64,000 nucleotides of DNA. Origin: Croceibacterium_B sp963783195 (GTDB taxonomy: Bacteria; Pseudomonadota; Alphaproteobacteria; Sphingomonadales; Sphingomonadaceae). The translations under genes and the position numbers were made by a program. Under the pieces are notes generated by a model. It did not search any database. It was given only the letters and a program-made list of their open reading frames with translations, and was not told the DNA's origin. Positions 16,254 to 24,296 of the stretch are shown piece by piece. Location: NCBI GenBank assembly GCA_963783195.1, contig CAWAMV010000004.1, positions 1,054,001 through 1,118,000 of the forward strand. The letters run 5' to 3'. Position 1 is the stretch's first letter, and every line of letters begins with the position of its first letter.

Positions 16254-18824
16254 CTACGCCTTCGATTCGGCGACCGCCTTTTCCAGCACCGCCGCGATGT
16301 CGTCGCGTGAATAGGGCTTCTTGAGGACGCCGAACGGCGGCTCGACCCCCATGTCGTTGAGCGCATCGCCATAGCCAGTGGCGAAACTGAACGGCACGCC
16401 CTCGGCGGCAAGCCTTTCCGCCACCCGCTCGCTCGTTTCCTCGCCGAGGTTGTAGTCGAGCAGAGCGAAGTCGGGCATTTTCCGCGCCATTTCCTTGAGC
16501 GCGGCGTCGCAGCTTCCAGCGACCTGGACAGTCTTCACGCCGGCCTGGTGGAGCGCTTCCTCGGTATCGAGGGCGATGATCATGCTGTCTTCGACCAGCA
16601 ACACTGTTTCGATCACTGATTGCGCCTTTCGTGCGGGTGGGGATGAAGGAGCGTCGGACGCGTCGGGCTGGTCGGCGGGCTCGATGACACGTTCGACGTA
16701 CCGCGCGGGGAGGCAGAAGTCGGCTTCCACACCGCTCAGGCGGTAGCGAATATCCGCCGAACCACGCAGGTCATGGGGTATCGAGCGCTCGATGATCGTC
16801 GTGCCGAACCCCCGGCGCGTCGGCGCGCGTACGGGTGGCCCGCCGATCTCTCGCCATTCGAGCCGGTAGTCGTTCACCTTGTCGACCGAAGTCATGATCT
16901 TGAGGCGGCCGCTGCTGTCGCACAGCGAGCCGTACTTGGCCGAATTGGTCATCATCTCGTGCAGGACCAGCGCCATTACGGTGTAGGCTTCGGGCACGAT
17001 CAGCGCATCCGGCCCCAGGATCTCGACGCGCGTTTCCTTCCCCGACAGGTAGGCATCGGCCTCTGCGCGAATGAGTTCGTGCAGCGAGGAGGCGTTCCAG
17101 TTCTCGCGAGTGATGTTGTCGTGCGCCATGGCCAACGCGCGAACCCGGCCGCCAATGACTTCGGCGAAGCTTTCGACGTCTTTCGCATCGGCCTTTGACT
17201 GCCCGACGAGACCGCGGATCAGGGTCAGGATGTTGCGCACGCGGTGGTTGAGTTCTGCGATCAGCAGTTCCTGCTTCTGCTGCGCGCGATTGCGCTCATG
17301 CATCGCATCGTCGGCGACGCGCAGGATTACTTCCAGAAGCGTGACACGCAGCCCTTCGGCGATCGAAAGCTCCTCTTCGGTCCAGGGTGCGCTCTTGCCC
17401 CTTACCGATTCCTGCCACGCGGCAAAGCTCCGGCGCGGCGTGAGGCGGGCACCGTTCGGCCCGTATTCGACCGGCTTTTCCGGATTGCCTGCCCAGGTGA
17501 CGACCTGCGACAGCTCCTTGCGCCACAGGACCACGTAATCGCGCGGGCGGCGCGACACCGGGATCACCAGTGCGCCCACGACGCGGTCGGCGAACTCCGC
17601 GGCGCCGGGGATCAGCCCGGCAATGGAATCGCTGTGGACGATCTTGCTGGTCGAGGCGGTGTTGAGAGGCGGAACGAGGGCGAGGAACTCCTCTTCCGTC
17701 GGGGCAGCCCCGCGGCGCTTGTAGGCACCGTCGACGAGCGCGCTCGATCCATCGTGCGGGATGACGCCCGCGACGATCTCGCCGAGGGTAGAGAGGTTTT
17801 CGACAAGCGACGTGCCGCCGGCCAGGCGTGCCATGAGCTGGTCGTGCAACGCGCGGCCCCGCTCCGTCAGCGCATTGCCCGCGTTGGCGATGGCTATCTC
17901 GAGCTGGAGCGAGAAGAGCTGGCTGAAAAGCTCGGCCGCAGTGCGCAGCGAATAGGGCAGGATGCGCGCGCTGTAATGATGACAGGCGAACAGGCCCCAC
18001 AGCTTCCCGCGAATGACGATCGAGATCGACAGCGAAGCGCCCACGCCCATGTTGCGCAGGTATTCGATGTGGATCGGGCTGACAGCCCGCAGCACGCTCA
18101 TGGACAGATCGAGCGGGACTCCCTCGATGTCGCATTCCGGCTTGATCGACACCGGCTCGGCATTCACGTCGCTGATGATGCGGAACAGGTTGCGCAGGTA
18201 GAGCGCACGCGCCTGTTGCGGGATGTCCGTCTGCGGGTAGCGCAGGCCGAGAAAGGCCTCGAGCTCCGGTTCGCGCGCCTCGGCCACGACCTCACCCGAC
18301 AGGTCCTGGTGAAAGCGGTAGACCATGACCCGGTCGAAGCCGAGCAGCTGCTTCATCTGCCGCGCTGCTTCCTCACAGAGCTCTTTCACGTCGCGGCATT
18401 CGCTCAGCCGGGACATGATCGGGCGCAGGGTGCCGGTGTGCTGGGGGATCGCCTGGCGGTCATGCCGCTCGATTTCCAGCACCGCCATGGGGCCCGCGAG
18501 GTGGATCGCGAGGTCGAACAGGCGGTGATCGCCCAGCAGGTCGAGTCCGAATACGCGTTCGACTTCCCCCGTCGCGCTTGCAGCCTCGAGACGCTCACGG
18601 ATGATCTCGAACGCCTCGTCGGCGATGCGCGGCGCCAAGGGACTGCCGAGGCCGATCTCATCCTTGATGCCGAGGATCTCCTCGACGTTGGTCGAGCGGT
18701 GGGCCACCATCCAGTCCGGCGTCGCCGCGATCAGCGCGCCAAAGGGTTGGATCAGTCCGAGCCGGTGGATCGGCTCGCGGTCGCAATTGGTGAGGTCGAC
18801 GTCCCCGTCGGGGATCGCTGTCAT
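16254..18824 (-). CDS. bphP: Bacteriophytochrome HWE histidine kinase with C-terminal receiver
   Basis: 856-aa red/far-red photoreceptor kinase. The PAS domain carries Cys14 in the CDREPIH context, the usual biliverdin attachment site. The GAF domain (about 140-310) has DIP at 200-202 and the chromophore-site His252 (SPIHIEYLRNMG). The PHY domain follows, with the tongue motif PRRSFAAWQESV at 463-474. An HWE/HisKA_2 kinase core has phospho-His527 (ELNHRVRN), an N-box HEMMTNSAKYGSL and WRE. A receiver with Asp790 and Lys836 is fused at the C-terminus, so phosphotransfer can start within one chain. All key residues are present. It overlaps the upstream heme oxygenase gene by ATGA. The output partner, perhaps a general stress response regulator, is not in this window. 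Confidence 0.93.
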   Translation of the reverse strand: MTAIPDGDVDLTNCDREPIHRLGLIQPFGALIAATPDWMVAHRSTNVEEILGIKDEIGLGSPLAPRIADEAFEIIRERLEAASATGEVERVFGLDLLGDHRLFDLAIHLAGPMAVLEIERHDRQAIPQHTGTLRPIMSRLSECRDVKELCEEAARQMKQLLGFDRVMVYRFHQDLSGEVVAEAREPELEAFLGLRYPQTDIPQQARALYLRNLFRIISDVNAEPVSIKPECDIEGVPLDLSMSVLRAVSPIHIEYLRNMGVGASLSISIVIRGKLWGLFACHHYSARILPYSLRTAAELFSQLFSLQLEIAIANAGNALTERGRALHDQLMARLAGGTSLVENLSTLGEIVAGVIPHDGSSALVDGAYKRRGAAPTEEEFLALVPPLNTASTSKIVHSDSIAGLIPGAAEFADRVVGALVIPVSRRPRDYVVLWRKELSQVVTWAGNPEKPVEYGPNGARLTPRRSFAAWQESVRGKSAPWTEEELSIAEGLRVTLLEVILRVADDAMHERNRAQQKQELLIAELNHRVRNILTLIRGLVGQSKADAKDVESFAEVIGGRVRALAMAHDNITRENWNASSLHELIRAEADAYLSGKETRVEILGPDALIVPEAYTVMALVLHEMMTNSAKYGSLCDSSGRLKIMTSVDKVNDYRLEWREIGGPPVRAPTRRGFGTTIIERSIPHDLRGSADIRYRLSGVEADFCLPARYVERVIEPADQPDASDAPSSPPARKAQSVIETVLLVEDSMIIALDTEEALHQAGVKTVQVAGSCDAALKEMARKMPDFALLDYNLGEETSERVAERLAAEGVPFSFATGYGDALNDMGVEPPFGVLKKPYSRDDIAAVLEKAVAESKA

Positions 18825-19366
18825 GCCGCGAGCCTTCCGCGCTCGGCGGTTTCGGCAGCAATGAAATGAGCGAAGACGCGCTTCGCGGCCGTAACGGCAG
18901 GAGCGGCGTGAACTTCGCTAACCTGTTCGCCCAAACGCGGCAGGAGGCTGCGCCAGTACAGCGCCATCGCCGGATCGGAGAGGAAGGCCGTCGGCAGCCG
19001 GCGTGCTGAGTCGCCAATCTTCGAAAGGATAACGCGGTTGCCCAGATGCGACCCGGCGAGCACCCACGCCGCGCCGAAAACGTCGGCCTCCTTCGCCAGC
19101 GAAAAGGGAGCCGAAGCGAGCGACCACGGCTGCCCCAGCGCGACGAGATCATCGACCAGCAGCGCGGCCATCGGCGGAGGCGCAAGGCCTGCCGGCGCAT
19201 TTGCCGCCAGCCATGCCTCGATCGGCGCGCGAGCGGCGAGCTGCACCCGCAGGAAGCGCCCGTAAGCGGGCAGCGAAGTCACTTCGGCAGACATCGATGC
19301 GTCGAGCCGGTCGTGCAGCGGCGCCGTGGCGCTGCGCAGCCTGCTCCTCAAGGTATCGGACTTCAT
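18821..19366 (-). CDS. bphO: Heme oxygenase (bacteriophytochrome-associated)
   Basis: 181 aa; opens haem to biliverdin, the chromophore of the phytochrome encoded next. The N-terminal helix LRSRLRSATAPLHDRLD carries the probable proximal ligand His18. The middle segment VFGAAWVLAGSHLGNRVI is the distal helix with the glycine-rich bend expected in bacterial heme oxygenases. Start and stop overlap bphP as ATGA, so enzyme and apo-receptor are coupled. The ATG at 19366 gives a normal N-terminus; an in-frame start nine codons upstream (19393) cannot be excluded. Confidence 0.9.
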   Translation of the reverse strand: MKSDTLRSRLRSATAPLHDRLDASMSAEVTSLPAYGRFLRVQLAARAPIEAWLAANAPAGLAPPPMAALLVDDLVALGQPWSLASAPFSLAKEADVFGAAWVLAGSHLGNRVILSKIGDSARRLPTAFLSDPAMALYWRSLLPRLGEQVSEVHAAPAVTAAKRVFAHFIAAETAERGRLAA

Positions 19367-19502
19367 CGACCCAACCAAACTGCCCCCGTGCATCCATCCA
19401 ACCGAGCACGCCGCGGGCGAGGGGTCAGTCGACGTTCAACCCGCAAGGCGCTAGGCTGTTCCGTCAAAACCCAAGTTTGCCAACATTTCTCGCGGACCTT
19501 CC

Positions 19503-19943
19503 ATGATCGCTCAGACCATCCAGCTCGCGCTCGCCCCGGTTTTCGTGCTCGTGGCGATCGGCAACATCATGAATATCCTGTCGACCCGGCTGGGCCGGAT
19601 CGTCGACCGCAGCCGCGTGCTGCAGGAACGCCATCCCGACACGAGCGGCACGGAGCACGATGCGCTGGTGCGCGAAATCCGCCTGGTCGACCGGCGCATT
19701 CAACTGATCAGTCGGGCTATCCTGCTGCTCGTCCTTGCAGGTCTCTCCGTGGGAGCGGTCGTGGTCCTGCTGTTCATCGAGGATTTCGCCGGCATCAACC
19801 TCAAGATTGCGCTCGCCTGCAGCTTCATCCTGTCGCTCGCACTTTTGATGTGGGCGCTGCTGCTGTTTCTGAAGGAAACGCGCGAAGCGACGGCTGCGCT
19901 GCGGATCCCGGAAACTTTCCTGGAGCTGGAGCGCAAGCTCTAG
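19503..19943 (+). CDS. DUF2721-family membrane protein
   Basis: 146 aa with three hydrophobic helices (about 4-24, 70-92 and 98-125) and a charged cytoplasmic stretch between the first and second that includes NILSTRLGRIVDRSR, characteristic of DUF2721 proteins. The function of the family is not known. It is divergent from bphO across 136 bases and convergent with the PHA-system gene, with 18 bases between stops. No operon partner. Confidence 0.8.
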   Translation: MIAQTIQLALAPVFVLVAIGNIMNILSTRLGRIVDRSRVLQERHPDTSGTEHDALVREIRLVDRRIQLISRAILLLVLAGLSVGAVVVLLFIEDFAGINLKIALACSFILSLALLMWALLLFLKETREATAALRIPETFLELERKL

Positions 19944-19961
19944 CCTGCGTGCGCCGGCCGC

Positions 19962-20270
19962 TCAGGCCGGTGGCGGGGCAAGCATCTTCTGGCCCGACTG
20001 CTTGATCGCCCCTTCGACGATCGGCTCGAGGAACCCCAGCGCCGGCGGCAAGGCCATGGTGAAAACCACCTGGCTGTCTTCGATCACGATGTCGCCACGC
20101 ATCTCCTGGCCCATGACGCCTATGGTCAGGTCGAGCGTATCCTCGTCGCGCCATGTGGTGTGGACGTCGGCCATCCCGCCGGGCACCTGGTCGCCGATCT
20201 TGTGGCTGTTGTCGCGCAGGCGCTGACGAACGGTTTCCTTGTCGAGCTGGTGGGGAATGGCAACGCGCAT
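19962..20270 (-). CDS. Polyhydroxyalkanoic acid system family protein
   Basis: 102-aa soluble protein that resembles the PHA_gran_rgn family, small proteins named for linkage to polyhydroxyalkanoate systems. The N-terminal IPHQLDKETVRQRLRD helix and the strand pattern of a START-like fragment (ADVHTTWRDEDTLDLTI, GDIVIEDSQVVFTMALP) support this. It abuts the upstream XpaC-like gene with no space, so it is probably the third gene of the telA-xpaC message. No phasin or PHA synthase gene is nearby. Confidence 0.75.
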   Translation of the reverse strand: MRVAIPHQLDKETVRQRLRDNSHKIGDQVPGGMADVHTTWRDEDTLDLTIGVMGQEMRGDIVIEDSQVVFTMALPPALGFLEPIVEGAIKQSGQKMLAPPPA

Positions 20271-21026
20271 TTACTTGGTCTCCGAAGCTGGTTCATCGCC
20301 GCCCGGACCTTCCGCGCCGTAGCGGTAGTCGAGGTAGCGGGTGCGGATGGCGAGATCGTCCAGCGCGCCATCGGCAAGCTGCCGCGTCACGTGATCGATC
20401 TCGCCGCTGATCTTGCTCAGACTGTCGACGAGCTGTTCGTCGGGCGACGAACCGGCGCGCTTTTCGTTCCGCAGGTTTGCGGGGATGCGGCGGTAGGCAT
20501 CGACCATTTCGGGCAGGTGTTCCCCAACCAGTTTGCGGGTTTCCTGCGCGGCAGGGTGGCCCTGGTCGATCGTCTCGAGCTGCAGGCCGAGCGCGTCGAG
20601 CTGCGTGCCGATCCTGTCAACCAGCGTGATAGCCGGCGGCGGCAATGCGGGGCGTTGGTTTTCCAGCCAAAGCTCGGTTCGGGCGACCATCTGTCGCACG
20701 TCGCCCGTGTTGAGATCGGACCGCTGCGGGACCTTCATGCGCGGGAACTTGCCGAGGATGAAGCCCGCCGCGAGCAGAGCCACGAAGGTCAGGACAATAC
20801 CCGTGAAACCGATCCCGTCGATGATGATCCCGGCTGCCACGGCAAAGGCGAAGATCCCGGCCGCCGCATAGGCGATGTTGCGCAGCTTGCGCTTCGTGAA
20901 GTCGCGCCGGATCCGGCGGCTGCCCTCGCCGATCGGCGCGAGCCGCCGACCGCCCGCCCGTTGGTGCGACAGGCTGCGTTTGGCCGAGGCCATGATTTCC
21001 TGCGATTGGCGGGTGCTGTCGACCAT
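20271..21026 (-). CDS. XpaC-like 5-bromo-4-chloroindolyl phosphate hydrolysis protein
   Basis: 251 aa. Two adjacent membrane helices (about 50-67 and 73-92) follow a basic N-terminus; the rest is a helical cytoplasmic domain with coiled-coil character (about 110-235). This matches the XpaC family, which is regularly encoded next to TelA. Its biochemical role is unclear despite the name. The start ATG at 21026 shares one base with the TelA stop (TGATG). A TTG one codon earlier also reads in frame but is less likely. Confidence 0.78.
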   Translation of the reverse strand: MVDSTRQSQEIMASAKRSLSHQRAGGRRLAPIGEGSRRIRRDFTKRKLRNIAYAAAGIFAFAVAAGIIIDGIGFTGIVLTFVALLAAGFILGKFPRMKVPQRSDLNTGDVRQMVARTELWLENQRPALPPPAITLVDRIGTQLDALGLQLETIDQGHPAAQETRKLVGEHLPEMVDAYRRIPANLRNEKRAGSSPDEQLVDSLSKISGEIDHVTRQLADGALDDLAIRTRYLDYRYGAEGPGGDEPASETK

Positions 21027-22231
21027 CAACCCTCGAGGCTCAGAAGCTGCGACTGGTTGGTCAACTGCGCAGCCTGCGCCTGGCCCTCGGCCCGGGCGAT
21101 GTAGCCCTTCGACTTTTCGACCTCCTGCCCCAGCGTCTCGACGGTCTGCTTCATGCTTTCGAGTGCACGGACCTTGAAGCTGTCGACCTCGTCCATCGTA
21201 TCGTAGATGTTCTGGAACGCGCGCTGCAGCGTTTCGATCGGGATCGTGCTGCTGGCGGCCTGCTCGTGGATCTTGCCCGTCTGGTCGCGCAGCATGGCAC
21301 TCGTGCTGTCGATGATTCCGGCAGTGGTCTGGTTGAGCTGGGTGATCTGTCCCAGCACGAGCCGCTGGTTGGTCATTGCCTCGGCCACCGTCACAGCGGT
21401 GCGCAGCGCGCCGACCGTGGTGGTGCTGGCCCGGTCGACGCCCTTGACCAGTTCGACGTTGTTCTTCTTCACCAGGTCGAGCGCGAGGTAGCCCTGCACG
21501 CTGACCGCCATCTGGGTGTAGAGATCCTGCGTACGCTGGCGAACGTAGAACAGCGCGCTTTCGCGGATCGCCTTCGCCTTGGCCGGGTCCGTCGCGTCAA
21601 GGTCGGCGGCCTTTTCCTCCAGCTTCTGGTCCAGCGTCTTGGCGATGTGGATCATCTGTTCCAGGTTGCCCATCGCCTCCCACAGCTTCTGCCGCTCCAC
21701 GTCGATCGCGGCATTGTCCATCAGCAGCTCGTCCTTGCCGCTCGACAGGTGGCCGAGGATCGACTGGATGTGCGTTTGCGCGCTCTGGTACTTGCGGAAA
21801 TAGCCGGTCAGCCTGTTGCCCATCGGAATGATGCCGAGAAACTTCTTCGTCCCGCTCTTGGCCCCGTTGCGGCCGGGATCGAGGTCTTCGACTACCTTGC
21901 GCAGTTCGGACAGGTTGGCGCCGACGCCCGAATCCTTGTCCATCGCCCGGATCGGCCGGTCGAGGAAACGGTTGGACATGCCGGCCGCGGCCGAGATTTC
22001 CTTGCGGCCCATGTTCGTGATCTGGTCGACCTTCTTGCCGAAGTCTGGCGAGTTGGCGTCGAGCGAGACGAGTTCACTGACGAAGGCATCGGCCTTTTCT
22101 TCCAGCTTGCTCTTCTTCTCGCTGTCGACCGGTACCAGCCCGGCGGCCTTTTCCGGAGCGACATGGGGCACCGGATCGGGCGGGGTCAGGTTCAGTTCGG
22201 TCGCTGTAGCGGTCTGCGTGCTCTCGGCCAT
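21026..22231 (-). CDS. telA: TelA-family toxic anion resistance protein
   Basis: 401-aa, almost wholly helical cytoplasmic protein with long coiled-coil segments. Family-like stretches include FLGIIPMGNRLTGYFRKYQ and LKTDNAA-type equivalents (ELLMDNAAIDVERQKLW), LALDLVKKNNVELVKGVDRA and TTVGALRTAVTVAEA. TelA proteins were named for tellurite resistance and are often paired with XpaC in envelope-stress contexts. No TerC/TerD or tellurite methyltransferase genes are here, so tellurite resistance as such is doubtful. First gene of a probable three-gene operon with the XpaC-like and PHA-system genes. Confidence 0.88.
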   Translation of the reverse strand: MAESTQTATATELNLTPPDPVPHVAPEKAAGLVPVDSEKKSKLEEKADAFVSELVSLDANSPDFGKKVDQITNMGRKEISAAAGMSNRFLDRPIRAMDKDSGVGANLSELRKVVEDLDPGRNGAKSGTKKFLGIIPMGNRLTGYFRKYQSAQTHIQSILGHLSSGKDELLMDNAAIDVERQKLWEAMGNLEQMIHIAKTLDQKLEEKAADLDATDPAKAKAIRESALFYVRQRTQDLYTQMAVSVQGYLALDLVKKNNVELVKGVDRASTTTVGALRTAVTVAEAMTNQRLVLGQITQLNQTTAGIIDSTSAMLRDQTGKIHEQAASSTIPIETLQRAFQNIYDTMDEVDSFKVRALESMKQTVETLGQEVEKSKGYIARAEGQAQAAQLTNQSQLLSLEG

Positions 22232-22363
22232 ATCTACTCCCGTCGCTCTCCCACTGTATTAGGTGGGCAAGACACACGTTTCAAGTCGCGCCAGTATGAG
22301 GCCCGGCGGCAAGCCGTCAAAGCCCTTTTGCCAACTGTCGCGCAGGCGGTTATTCAACCCGGC

Positions 22364-23887
22364 ATGGGGACCCTGCCGAGCGAGCAAACAAAACCGCCCG
22401 AGGGGCATTCCTTCTCCGAGGTAATCGACACGTGGCGCAACTGGTGGCACCGCTCGGTCGTCGGCACGGTCGACCAGGCCGGCGTCATCGCCAAGCGGCG
22501 CGAAGAATGCGACCTATCGGCCCGTTACCTGTTCATGCTGGCCATGAGCGCCGGAATCGCCATCCTGGGCCTGCTGCTGTCCTCGCCGGCGGTGGTGATA
22601 GGCGCCATGCTGCTTTCGCCCCTGATGGGGCCGATTATCGGCCTTGGCTTCGCGCTGGCGACGGGCGACTTCCACTGGATCGGCCAGGCGAGCCGCTCGC
22701 TGCTGATAGGCACGGTGGTGTCGATCGCCATATGCGCGCTCATCGTGGTGTTTTCACCGATCCAGACGGTGACGGCGGAAATAGCCTCGCGCACCAGTCC
22801 CAACCTGTTCGACCTCCTGGTGGCGCTTTTCTCGGCTCTCGCCGGTGCATACGCGATGATTCGCGGCCGGGAAGGAACGGTGGTGGGCGTCGCCATCGCC
22901 ACGGCCTTGATGCCGCCGCTGGCGGTGGTCGGCTTCGGGCTGGCGACGCTCAACTGGACGGTGTTCTCGGGCGCGCTGCTGCTGTTCTTCACCAACCTGA
23001 TGACGATCGCGCTCACCGCCGCGATCATGGCGCGCCTCTATGGCTTCAGCACGCGCTTGTCGGAAAAGCAGACGAACCTGCAGACTGCGCTCATCGTCTC
23101 GGCTTTCGTGGCGCTGGCCATCCCGCTCGGTCTGTCGCTGCTCAACCTTGCGAAGGACGCCGCGGCGTCCCGGCAGATCAACAGCGCGATCCTGAACGAG
23201 TTCGGCAGCAAGGCGCTGATGTCCAAGCTCGACGTGGAGCTGCATGCACGGCCGGCCAGGATTTCCGCTGTGGTGCTTACCCCGCAGATCAAACCTGACG
23301 CTCTCGAAGAGACGCAAAAGGTTCTCGAAAGGATCGTCGGCGGCCCGGTCGAACTGTCGATTACCCAGGTGCCGGTGGGCAACAGCCTGCAGGCAGCTCA
23401 GCTCGCCCAGCTCGAGCGGGCGAATGAAGCGGAGCGCGCCGACGCCGCACGTGCGCGGACGCTGGCCGAGCGGCTCGCCCTGGTGGCGGGTGTCTCGAAC
23501 GACGACGTTATCGTGGACCGACAGCGGCGTGTCGCCACCGTGACCGCGCGTCCGCTCGACGGTGCCAGCCTCGGGGCGTACCAGGAGCTGGAGCGGCGCA
23601 TCTCAGGCGGTGAGGAAGGCTGGCAGATCCGCCTGCGCCCGCCGGCGCGGCCCCTGCCGGACGTAACCTTCGACGAAGACGGCAAACTGACAGAAGAAGG
23701 GGCCGTGGCGCTCTCGCTGATCGGCTGGGCCGGGGGGCGTGTCGGTGTGCCGATCGTGCTTTCGGGACCGTCTGAAGAGGTAGCCCTCGCGACAGGGACG
23801 CTCGAGAAGCAGGGTCTGACAATTCGCCAGGGCGAAGAGCGACCCACGGGTCCCGTGACCGCCAAGTGGGCCGCCCCCGACCAATAG
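22364..23887 (+). CDS. DUF389-family membrane protein
   Basis: 507 aa. An N-terminal cytoplasmic part precedes about six to seven membrane helices (about 55-290) including SAGIAILGLLLSSPAVVIGA, then MLLSPLMGPIIGLGFAL and IATALMPPLAVVGFGLA, which are hallmarks of DUF389 (TIGR00341-like) proteins. The C-terminal 200 residues are soluble and resemble an OmpA/BON-like periplasmic or cytoplasmic domain with repeated alpha-beta units. The role is unknown. The reading frame stays open far upstream, but that part lies antisense to telA; the ATG at 22364 is the first sensible start. Confidence 0.83.
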   Translation: MGTLPSEQTKPPEGHSFSEVIDTWRNWWHRSVVGTVDQAGVIAKRREECDLSARYLFMLAMSAGIAILGLLLSSPAVVIGAMLLSPLMGPIIGLGFALATGDFHWIGQASRSLLIGTVVSIAICALIVVFSPIQTVTAEIASRTSPNLFDLLVALFSALAGAYAMIRGREGTVVGVAIATALMPPLAVVGFGLATLNWTVFSGALLLFFTNLMTIALTAAIMARLYGFSTRLSEKQTNLQTALIVSAFVALAIPLGLSLLNLAKDAAASRQINSAILNEFGSKALMSKLDVELHARPARISAVVLTPQIKPDALEETQKVLERIVGGPVELSITQVPVGNSLQAAQLAQLERANEAERADAARARTLAERLALVAGVSNDDVIVDRQRRVATVTARPLDGASLGAYQELERRISGGEEGWQIRLRPPARPLPDVTFDEDGKLTEEGAVALSLIGWAGGRVGVPIVLSGPSEEVALATGTLEKQGLTIRQGEERPTGPVTAKWAAPDQ

Positions 23888-23897
23888 GAGCTGCGCG

Positions 23898-24293
23898 ATG
23901 CCTTCCGAAATCCTCATCCTTGCATTGGCGGCCGTCCTGCTGCTGGTGCACATCCAGGTCGCGATCCGCGCCAAGACGAAGCAATATGGCATCGAGTGGA
24001 ACACCGGTGCGCGCGACGAGGACATGCCGCCGCCCGACCCGGTCGTCGGCCGGCTGGAGCGGGCGCGCGACAACTTCCTCGAAACCCTGCCGATCGCGGT
24101 CATTGCATTGTTCGGAGTGGTGCTGGCCGGCAAGACCGGCACCGTGACGGCCATCGCCGGCTGGGTGTGGCTCGGCGCCCGGGTGATCTACCTCCCGCTC
24201 TACTGGACGGGGGTGCCCAGGGTCCGGACGCTCGTCTGGGCCATTGGGACGGCCGCGATCCTCGTCGTCCTGGCGTCGCTGATCTTCGGCTGA
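23898..24293 (+). CDS. MAPEG-family membrane protein
   Basis: 131 aa with four hydrophobic helices. The pattern matches MAPEG proteins: RLERARDNFLETLPIAVIAL, with the Asn/Glu pair in the second helix, and GWVWLGARVIYLPLYWTGVP near the third. Related eukaryotic members conjugate glutathione to lipophilic acceptors; most bacterial ones are uncharacterised. It follows the DUF389 gene by ten bases with a TAGGAG ribosome site, so the two are probably co-transcribed. It ends three bases before the convergent acyl-AMP ligase gene. Confidence 0.83.
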   Translation: MPSEILILALAAVLLLVHIQVAIRAKTKQYGIEWNTGARDEDMPPPDPVVGRLERARDNFLETLPIAVIALFGVVLAGKTGTVTAIAGWVWLGARVIYLPLYWTGVPRVRTLVWAIGTAAILVVLASLIFG

Positions 24294-24296
24294 GCT

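Noticed and set aside
21266..22363. N-terminal extension of the DUF389 protein by 366 codons
   Set aside because: That part is antisense to telA and lacks family resemblance; the DUF389 homology begins near the ATG at 22364.
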